Source: an uncultured Lachnospiraceae bacterium (GTDB lineage: Bacteria; Bacillota_A; Clostridia; Lachnospirales; Lachnospiraceae). From it: a DNA stretch of 17,980 nt. This document shows positions 8,158 through 14,279 of this stretch, piece by piece. The notes under the pieces are model-generated. The model searched no databases. It was not told where the DNA came from and was given only the letters and a program-made list of their open reading frames with translations. Location of the stretch: positions 1-17,980 of the forward strand of contig CADAHD010000053.1 in assembly GCA_902787595.1 (NCBI GenBank), written 5' to 3'. Position numbers and translations under genes: made by a program. Position 1 is the stretch's first letter, and each line of letters opens with the position of its first letter.

Positions 8158-8404
8158 AATAAAAAGGGCACCCGTCGATAGTCCGTAACGGGTGCCTTTT
8201 GCACGTGATGATGGGTCCGTGTATCTCAATACTTTGCAGAATGAACGGCAGAATGTTCGATATGGTCTGTCAAGTATCTCCCTATACCCGATTAGCCGGC
8301 CCTGTTGTGCAGGCACAAGTATAAGGCTTAAGGAGGTATTTTTATCACCGCATGTAAGTAATCGCAGTTTATCTGTAAGTTTTTGTATATAACAGCTATC
8401 TGCT
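8158..8404 (-). ncRNA. candidate small RNA with anti-Shine-Dalgarno motif
   Basis: The gap between the radical SAM gene and the LytTR gene has no coding frame I believe. On the minus strand it has a promoter-like sequence at one end (8439-8411) and a strong terminator at the other (8200-8163), implying a transcript of about 245 nt. Inside are TTGTG-CCTG-CACAA (perfect hairpin, 8312-8299), a stem of CCTTATAC with GTATAGGG around it, and ACTGC/GCGGT. The stretch ACCTCCTTA (8337-8329) equals the anti-Shine-Dalgarno tail of 16S rRNA, so it could pair with ribosome binding sites. It could instead be a long 3' UTR of the LytTR mRNA. I do not recognise a known RNA family. Confidence 0.4.
8163..8200. 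terminator. bidirectional intrinsic terminator
   Basis: GGCACCCGT (8167-8175) pairs perfectly with ACGGGTGCC (8188-8196) around a 12-base loop. AAAA lies before the stem and TTTT after it, and the minus read ends in TTTTTATTTT. It can end transcription of the malic enzyme/radical SAM unit on the plus strand and of the convergent LytTR gene or candidate small RNA on the minus strand. Confidence 0.85.
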
Positions 8405-8409
8405 ATATA
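8386..8409. repeat. inverted repeat just after the LytTR gene
   Basis: TATATAACAG (8386-8395) and CTGCTATATA (8400-8409) form arms matching at 9 of 10 positions around CTAT. It overlaps the predicted start of the candidate small RNA, so it could be an operator or a 5' hairpin. It is AT-rich and may be chance. Confidence 0.4.
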
Positions 8410-8410
8410 T

Positions 8411-8439
8411 AATATACACCAGCAAGGTTCATATTGCAA
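8411..8439 (-). promoter_or_regulatory. promoter-like sequence inside the 3' end of the LytTR gene
   Basis: Minus-strand TTGCAA (8439-8434), 17-base spacer and TATATT (8416-8411), predicting a start near 8404. The same -35 sequence and spacing occur at the rho promoter, and the same -10 occurs at the rpmE promoter. Confidence 0.5.
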
Positions 8440-9193
8440 TACTTTTACGGTGAGCTCTGCCGGCCAGATATTCCGTATAAGCCCTGTTTGCCGCCTTTGC
8501 ATACCCGCGGCCAAATACCAGCTCGTTATCATTTCCGCAGGCATCCTCATACAGCGTCACATGTACGCCGTTTATGGATCGCACAAAAAAAGGATTCGCA
8601 AAGCACGAATTGCGGATCCTTAAAAACATCCTTTCAGACGCAAGCAGCTGCCTTTCCACTTCTTTTGTGGTCATATAGGTCTGATATACCTGACCGTTAC
8701 AACAGTGTATCTCTATTAATCTGAAATCCGGATGCGGTTTTTTATTTATATAGCATATCTGATCGATCGGGATAGCTATCCTTTCGCAGGATGCAGATAT
8801 TACAAACAGGTCTTTCCTGTTTCTGACACAGCTGTCAATAAAGGCTTTTACATCGTTATACTCAAACGGAAGAGGCAGAATGCCAAAGGGCTGAAAACGC
8901 AAAATCTCAACATCGATCATTCTTTCAGCCGTAACCAGCACGATATTAAGCTTATCATCCGTCTTTTTCAGGTCTTTGACGGCGGCAGCGCCATCCGGGC
9001 CTTTTCGAGGTTTATGGGCCAGAAATACGATGTCTATGTTGCCATGCTCCATGCAAAGTTCCACAAGATCGTCTGAGTCCGTTTTCTCCAGGTATTCCAG
9101 ATCCTGTCCGTTTTCATCTTCCCACTCGCAAAGACTCCGCCTGAGCAACCAGGCAAAAGAAGGCTCACCGTCACAAACCGCTATCCTTATCAT
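8429..9193 (-). CDS. LytTR-family DNA-binding regulator with degenerate receiver domain
   Basis: 254 residues. The N-terminal part (1-122) aligns with response-regulator receiver domains of the AgrA/LytR group, but the functional residues are missing. The acidic pair reads C7-D8-G9-E10. The phosphoacceptor position in DIVFLAHKP is Ala59. The conserved Lys before Pro-Phe is Leu108 (GILPLPF). T88 is kept. Residues 128-243 form a LytTR DNA-binding domain (ICYINKK, MFLRIRNSCFANPFFVRSING). It probably acts without phosphorylation or responds to another signal. No sensor kinase gene is adjacent. The ATG is 21 bases after the rarA stop, with a weak AAAGG 8 bases upstream. It converges on the radical SAM gene. 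Confidence 0.85.
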   Translation of the reverse strand: MIRIAVCDGEPSFAWLLRRSLCEWEDENGQDLEYLEKTDSDDLVELCMEHGNIDIVFLAHKPRKGPDGAAAVKDLKKTDDKLNIVLVTAERMIDVEILRFQPFGILPLPFEYNDVKAFIDSCVRNRKDLFVISASCERIAIPIDQICYINKKPHPDFRLIEIHCCNGQVYQTYMTTKEVERQLLASERMFLRIRNSCFANPFFVRSINGVHVTLYEDACGNDNELVFGRGYAKAANRAYTEYLAGRAHRKSIAI

Positions 9194-9214
9194 CCGGCGC
9201 CTTTCTTCTCTGTA

Positions 9215-10553
9215 TCAGCCTTTGATCTTTTTAAAATGCTCCTTTATCTTTTTTTCATAGCCCATATCAGTGGGCTTATAAAATACTCTGTCCGTTATTT
9301 CATCAGGAAGATACTGCTGCCGTACATAATGATCGGGATAATCATGGGCGTACAGATACCCCTGTTCCCTCTCCTGCCCCGCAGAATCGGCATGCACATT
9401 CTGAAGATGTCTGGGCACGGGATATACTCCTCCGCCCTCGACCAGCTCGACAGCCTCGTTTATCGCCAGATAGGAAGCATTGCTCTTGGGCGCGCAGGCC
9501 ACATAACAGGCCGCCTGAGCCAGTATTATCCTGGCTTCCGGCATACCGACGCGCTCAACTGCCAGCGATGCCGATACCGCCAGCTGCAGTGCCTGCGGAT
9601 CGGCCATTCCCACATCCTCAGACGCGCATATCATTATCCTTCTGGCTATGAACTTGATATCCTCCCCCGAGCAGAGCATTCTGGCCAGATAATAGATAGC
9701 TGCATCGGGGTCTGACCCCCTCATGCTCTTTATAAAGGCGGAAATATTATCATAATGGTTATCTCCGTCTTTATCATACGGAAGGACTTTTTTCTGTATG
9801 CATTCCGAAGCGATATCAATGCTTATATGTATCTTTCCGTCTGCGGAAGGCGGCGTGGTCATTACTCCCAGCTCCACTGCCAGCAGGGCGTTTCGGGCAT
9901 CTCCGTTTGCGGCATTTGCCAGAAATTCCACCGCATCCTCATCGATCACAGCCTTAAAGCTTCCAAGGCCCTTCTTTTCATCGCTGACAGCCCTGTGGAT
10001 CAAGGTTTTTATATCCTTTTTGCTGAGCGGTTTCAGTTCAAAGATATTGGATCTGGACAGGAGAGCACGGTTCACTTCAAAATACGGATTCTCCGTGGTA
10101 GCCCCTATCAGCACCACGGTGCCGTCCTCTACAAAAGGCAGCAGGAAATCCTGCTGGGCTTTATTAAAGCGGTGTATCTCATCTATAAAGAGTATGGTGC
10201 GTTTTCCGTAAAGCACCTTATCCTGCTTTGCGGCTTCGACCACCTCTTCCATATCCTTTTTTCCGGCTATGGTCGCGTTTATCTGTTTAAATACAGCGCT
10301 GCTGGTATTGGCTATGACTTTAGCCAGTGTTGTCTTTCCGGTGCCCGGAGGCCCGTAGAAGATCACAGAACTCAAAGATCACAGAACTCAAACGATCGGC
10401 CTTGATGGCCCTGGTGAGCAGTTTATCAGGCCCCAGGATATGCTCCTGTCCCACGACTTCGTCCAGAGTCTCGGGACGCATCCTGGCTGCCAGAGGCGAT
10501 TCTTTTTCGCCCTGCTGCTCGTTCATGTATGAGAAAATATCGATGTTATCCAT
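9215..10553 (-). pseudogene. rarA: replication-associated recombination protein A (AAA+ ATPase), frameshifted
   Basis: RarA/MgsA is an AAA+ ATPase acting at stalled replication forks. The frame from the ATG at 10553 encodes a typical start (SPLAARMRPETLDEVVGQEH). It shifts at an exact 16-base tandem duplication (10361-10392) and stops 18 codons after IF. The other frame carries on as FYGPPGTGKTT (Walker A), ILFIDEIHRF (Walker B), GATTENPYF (sensor) and a full C-terminal domain ending at 9215. Removing one 16-base copy restores 441 codons including the stop, the family's normal length. No other lesion is seen, so the event is recent or is an assembly/sequencing error. A TTG at 10375 could restart translation but would miss about 55 N-terminal residues. 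Confidence 0.9.
10361..10392. repeat. 16-bp exact tandem duplication in rarA
   Basis: GATCACAGAACTCAAA occurs at 10361-10376 and again at 10377-10392 with no mismatch. The length is not a multiple of three, so it breaks the rarA frame next to the Walker A codons. Confidence 0.97.
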
Positions 10554-10596
10554 GTTTGTGTATTAACCTGTATTTTTTTGGATGCCTGCACTTCTA

Positions 10597-10655
10597 TCAA
10601 GATCCTTCGCTTCGCTCAGGATGACTGTGGTTATTCCCTCAGGATGACTGTGGTT
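10597..10655. repeat. dispersed repeat element, short copy with internal duplication
   Basis: TCAAGATCC (10597-10605) and CGCTTCGCTCAGGATGAC (10608-10625) match parts of the element in the prmC-prfA gap. CTCAGGATGACTGTGGTT is present twice (10615-10632 and 10638-10655), 23 bases apart. The copy lacks the palindromic partner arm. It lies between rnpB and rarA and nothing else is seen in that gap. Confidence 0.6.
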
Positions 10656-10686
10656 TACATAATATATAACATGAGTAATAAAAAAA

Positions 10687-11025
10687 ACAAGAGAGACTGT
10701 AAGCCGGGTTATGTCTTGGATGATCATCTATCTAGTCCGCAGGTTACCCTGCGGCTCAAGCGACCTACCCGGGAGAACGCCGGGCCGGCGTATCTCTCCC
10801 GTATTTGGTCTTGCTTCGGATGGGGTTTGCATTGACCCGCTGCGTTACCGCAGCGGCGGTAGTCTCTTACACTGCCGTTTCACCATTACCACCCTGGGGT
10901 GGCTGTCTTTTCTCTGTTGCACTTTCCTTGGAGTCGCCTCCACCGGACGTTATCCGGCATCCTGCCCTGCGAAGCCCGGACTTTCCTCACGCGCAAAAGC
11001 GCCCGCGATCATCCGTCCCTCTTGT
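10687..11025 (-). ncRNA. rnpB: RNase P RNA, A type
   Basis: Catalytic RNA that trims the 5' leader of precursor tRNAs. On the minus strand the 5' end ACAAGAGGGAC (11025-11015) pairs with GTCTCTCTTGT (10697-10687) to form helix P1. The universal GAGGAAAGTCCGGGC lies just inside the 5' end. The conserved GTGTAAGAGACTACCGCC lies in the middle, and CTAGATAGATGATCATC and AACCCGGCTTA lie near the 3' end. Eight T residues (10687-10680) follow P1 directly and probably end transcription. The length is about 339 nt. The gene sits 46 bases after the nucleoside kinase stop. A CATTAT about 10 bases upstream is only a weak -10 candidate, so it may be cut from a longer transcript. Confidence 0.95.
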
Positions 11026-11071
11026 GTTTTTCCGATAATGCTTTAGCGGCTCAAACTGCTGCCGCTTACGC

Positions 11072-12733
11072 TTACAGCCCGAAACACCCTCCGCCTACGA
11101 ATTCCCTGACGATGGAATTGTTGGGAAGATCCTCCGTGCTCACGCCAAGGAAATACTCAAGGAATTTAAGCATCCTCTTGGCTTCATGATATTCAGGCTC
11201 ACCCGGGAGCACCGAAAACAGCAGCGGTTCAGCAAACTGTTTAAGCACCGCCAGCTCATATATGAGCGCTGAATTGAATATCTCATCCGCACTTTCCTGG
11301 AAAGGAAAGATATTCTCTTCCTCACCCCTTCTTACCGAAGGCCACATTGATATGGTGCGCTGCGCGCTGGCTCCACGCGTGCGCGCATCCCTCACGAGTC
11401 TTCTGAGCAGTCTGCCGTCCGTAGTGGGTATGCGGTTGTGCTCATCCACATTAAGGCTGGTAAGAGCGGATATATATATCTTAAACTTGCTCTCTGTAGG
11501 CAGGGCATGGCTCATCTTATCATTGAGTCCGTGTATGCCCTCTATGACCAGTATGTCTTCCTTGCCCAGAGTCTTGTAATTGCCTTTATACTCTCTCTGT
11601 CCGTTCTTGAAGTTAAAGCTGGGTATCTCTATCGTCTCGCCGTTTAACAGCCTGACCATATCGCTGTTGAACAGATCCACATCTATAGCCTCAAGACATT
11701 CAAAATTGTAATTGCCGTCTGCATCCTTAGGCGTATCCTGGCGGTTCTTAAAGTAATCATCCACTCCGATGGGATGAGGCTTTAAGCCATAAGACGCCAG
11801 CTGCACGGAAAGCCTGTGTGAAAATGTAGTCTTTCCCGACGATGAAGGTCCGGCTATCATAACGAACTTAACGCCGCCGCGCTCCACTATCTTTCTGGCT
11901 ATCTCACCTATACGGCGCTCCTGCAGCGCCTCCTGAGCCAGCACCACTTCGCTTAACGCTCCCTTGCATATCCTCTCGTTCAGATCGCCTACCGTATCTA
12001 TCCCCAGCTTTGCGCCCCAGTCATCGGCAGTCTTAAGGGCTCCGAAGAGTCCGGGCCTGGGCACGAAAGGCTTGAGCACGTCGGGTTCAGCAGCCTCGGG
12101 AAGCACCAGCATCAGGCCGTCTTCATACTGTTCGAGCGAAAACTGCTTCACGTAAGAAGTATCCGGCAGCATATAACCGTAATAATAATCATCATAACCG
12201 TCCAGGCTGTAAACATTCACGGTAGAACTGCGGCGGAAACGGAAAAGTCTTTCCTTATCGTCCATACCAGCTTCATGGAAGAGCTTTCTGGCATCATCCG
12301 TGGGCACGGAACGCTTATTGATAGGCATGGCCGCATCCACTATCTCATGCATGCGTCTGTCCAGTTTATCTATAAATTCTTTGTCGATCTTAAGTCCGCC
12401 CTTGGGACTCATGTAATAGCCGTTGCCGATGGCAAATTCCACCTTGACCTGCTTTGACTTATCATGTCCAAGCACATCATCTATAGCCTTGACCATTACC
12501 AGTATGGCGGTGCGCACATAAGCCTTATGTCCGCTGGAGCGTTTTAAGGTGATAAACTCAACCTCTGCTCCCTGCTTTAAATGTTTCTTTAATTCCCTTA
12601 TCCTGCCGTCTTCAAGCACCAGTCCTATAACAGCATCTTCCTTGTCCTGATACTCCGCTGCCACAGTCCTGTAATCAGTGCCGGCCGGATAATTCTTTTC
12701 TTCTCCCTTAACTTTGATCGTTATCATGTCCAT
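11072..12733 (-). CDS. TGS domain/uridine kinase-like nucleoside kinase
   Basis: 553 residues combining two modules. Residues 1-65 resemble a TGS domain. Residues 66-220 resemble the second additional domain of threonyl-tRNA synthetase (SSGHKAYVRTAILVMVKA, AIGNGYYMSP). Residues 285-500 form a uridine kinase/phosphoribulokinase P-loop domain: Walker A GPSSSGKTT (295-303), IGVDDYF (322-328), ILVIEGIHGLN (394-404) and LLRRLVRDARTRG (442-454). The likely activity is ATP-dependent nucleoside phosphorylation, but the substrate is not shown. AAGGGGG is 8 bases before the ATG. Fusions of this type are found in clostridial genomes as 'nucleoside kinase'. The gene follows the Nif3-like gene after 35 bases and precedes rnpB. 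Confidence 0.88.
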   Translation of the reverse strand: MDMITIKVKGEEKNYPAGTDYRTVAAEYQDKEDAVIGLVLEDGRIRELKKHLKQGAEVEFITLKRSSGHKAYVRTAILVMVKAIDDVLGHDKSKQVKVEFAIGNGYYMSPKGGLKIDKEFIDKLDRRMHEIVDAAMPINKRSVPTDDARKLFHEAGMDDKERLFRFRRSSTVNVYSLDGYDDYYYGYMLPDTSYVKQFSLEQYEDGLMLVLPEAAEPDVLKPFVPRPGLFGALKTADDWGAKLGIDTVGDLNERICKGALSEVVLAQEALQERRIGEIARKIVERGGVKFVMIAGPSSSGKTTFSHRLSVQLASYGLKPHPIGVDDYFKNRQDTPKDADGNYNFECLEAIDVDLFNSDMVRLLNGETIEIPSFNFKNGQREYKGNYKTLGKEDILVIEGIHGLNDKMSHALPTESKFKIYISALTSLNVDEHNRIPTTDGRLLRRLVRDARTRGASAQRTISMWPSVRRGEEENIFPFQESADEIFNSALIYELAVLKQFAEPLLFSVLPGEPEYHEAKRMLKFLEYFLGVSTEDLPNNSIVREFVGGGCFGL

Positions 12734-12768
12734 ATATATAACCCCCTTGTTATAAGATCACTCAAGCT

Positions 12769-13551
12769 TTATATGACCGCAAACGGTTCTTTCTGCGATG
12801 CTGCGCTGACGTTCATTTCCGGCATCTGCTTTCTGAAGAAATCCTTCATATAGCTTACAAATATCTTTTCAATTCCGTAATGGCCGGCGTCTATGATATT
12901 GAGGCCCTCGGCCACTGCGTCTATGCCTTTATGATGCGATATATCGCCGGTTATGAGCAGCGCCGCCCCGGCTTTTATGGCATACGGTATCATGTCCGCC
13001 CCCGATCCGGGAGCTATGGCCACGCGGCGTACCTTTTTATATGGATCGCCGAAAAGCCTTACATTATCCAGTATGAAAGCTTCCTTTACCAGCTCGCAGC
13101 AGTCCTTAAGGCGCATCTCACGGTTCAGGTTTCCGACACGGCCTATGCCTTCGTTTGCTATTGCATCCTCAAAAGTAACCTGCAATACTTCCCGCTCTTC
13201 AAGCTGCAGTCTGTCAGCCGCCTCATCCGCCATGCCCATAACGTCAAAGTTTGTATGCATCGCATAGCAGGCGACATCGGCCGATATCAGTTTTAAGAGC
13301 CTGCGTCCTACATGGTCATCTTCCGTTATATGGGATACATTTGGAAAAATAAGAGGATGATGAGTGAGTAAAAGATCTGCGCCTGTGAGCACGGCTTCCT
13401 CAACCACTTCATCGGTGGCATCCACGGAAAGCAGTATGCTCTTTACTTCCTTGCCTGCCCTGCCGCACATTAGGCCGCTGTTGTCCCAGCTTTCGGCAAA
13501 AGACGGCGGCGAAAGCTGTTCAAGCATTGCAATGACATCTCTCAGCTCCAT
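12769..13551 (-). CDS. Nif3-like dinuclear metal center protein (YqfO type)
   Basis: 260 residues from the ATG at 13551, which has AAAGGAG 5 bases upstream; an earlier ATG at 13566 overlapping the trmK stop is less well placed. The metal-site residues of the family are visible: H64-H65 in LLTHHPLIF, D103 in HTNFD, and H224 and E228 in GHYGIEKI. WDNSG (22-26) is also conserved. The family forms hexameric toroids with two metal ions per site. Its role is unsettled; it is often labelled GTP cyclohydrolase I type 2 homolog. This is the short form without the inserted PII-like domain of some Bacillus homologues. Being directly after trmK is conserved in Firmicutes. Confidence 0.93.
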   Translation of the reverse strand: MELRDVIAMLEQLSPPSFAESWDNSGLMCGRAGKEVKSILLSVDATDEVVEEAVLTGADLLLTHHPLIFPNVSHITEDDHVGRRLLKLISADVACYAMHTNFDVMGMADEAADRLQLEEREVLQVTFEDAIANEGIGRVGNLNREMRLKDCCELVKEAFILDNVRLFGDPYKKVRRVAIAPGSGADMIPYAIKAGAALLITGDISHHKGIDAVAEGLNIIDAGHYGIEKIFVSYMKDFFRKQMPEMNVSAASQKEPFAVI

Positions 13552-13565
13552 ACACGCTCCTTTCA

Positions 13566-14279
13566 TCAACTGTAGTAAGAAAGCGCTCTGTTCAGCAATC
13601 CTATTTCCCTGTATTGCAGCTTAAGGCGTTCGGCAGCTTTTTCACTGCCTGCTTTTGCTGCTTCTTCAAGCTGCTCCCTCACGGCATTTTCGTTCACGAT
13701 CCTGTGTTCAAGATACCTTTTAAGTACCGGGTTTCTGTCTGTAAGCGTCTGTCTTCCGTATTCAAGAAAAAGCTCACCGTCCCCGGTATCCTCTTCCCAT
13801 TTACCGGGAACTGCCCTGAACATGGGATAATATTTGCCGTCCTCAAAGATCATATCCTCGGCAGCGATCCTGTATCCGTTATCCCTCAGATATTCCCTGA
13901 GCTGTCTTACCTCGGACTGCGGCTGTAATATCAGCTGCTTTAAGCTTTCCGTCTTTGAAGCGCCTTCGCTCAATATGCGCCGCATAAGTTCGCCGCCCAT
14001 GCCTGCGCAGATCAGCGCATCCGCTTCACCTGCCCTGTACTGCAAAAGCCCGTCGGAAAGCCTGCATTCTATCTTTCCGCCCAGTCCCTCTTCCTCTATA
14101 TGCTGCTTTGCGGCGGACAGAGGACCTTTGCGCAGATCCATGGCCAGCATGCGGTCAAATATTCCCTTCTGCACCAGGTATATGCTGACGTATCCATGAT
14201 CACAGCCCACGTCAGCTCCGCAGCCGCCCTTTTCGCAAAGGGCAGCCACCGCTTCCATGCGCGCGGAGAGTCTTATCAT
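13566..14279 (-). CDS. trmK: tRNA (adenine(22)-N(1))-methyltransferase
   Basis: SAM-dependent enzyme that makes m1A at position 22 of tRNA. The 237 residues match the family. SAM motif DVGCDHGY is at 23-30, the catalytic-region CAGMGG is at 91-96 and LQPQ at 118-121. The C-terminal part (about 175-237) is a helical coiled-coil-like domain. The ATG overlaps the rpoD stop by one base (TGATG, 14281-14277), indicating translational coupling. The stop is 14 bases before the Nif3-like start. The rpoD-trmK-nif3 order is conserved in Firmicutes. Confidence 0.95.
   Translation of the reverse strand: MIRLSARMEAVAALCEKGGCGADVGCDHGYVSIYLVQKGIFDRMLAMDLRKGPLSAAKQHIEEEGLGGKIECRLSDGLLQYRAGEADALICAGMGGELMRRILSEGASKTESLKQLILQPQSEVRQLREYLRDNGYRIAAEDMIFEDGKYYPMFRAVPGKWEEDTGDGELFLEYGRQTLTDRNPVLKRYLEHRIVNENAVREQLEEAAKAGSEKAAERLKLQYREIGLLNRALSYYS

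Noticed and set aside
8322..8358. Plus-strand TAAGGAGGT followed by an ATG, possible small gene
   Set aside because: The ATG is 15 bases away and is followed at once by a TAA stop, so there is no product; the sequence makes more sense as the complement of an anti-Shine-Dalgarno motif.
8149..8550. Minus-strand frame of 133 codons across the gap after the LytTR gene
   Set aside because: It overlaps the real LytTR frame, reads through the terminator hairpin and shows no recognisable domain.
9215..10553. Two separate genes in the rarA region (10320-10553 and 9215-10375)
   Set aside because: The two frames together make one RarA, and the break is explained exactly by the 16-bp duplication.
10687..11046. 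Plus-strand frames across the rnpB locus (10711-11046 and others)
   Set aside because: The region is RNase P RNA with conserved motifs and a paired P1 helix; these frames are by-products of a GC-rich structural RNA.
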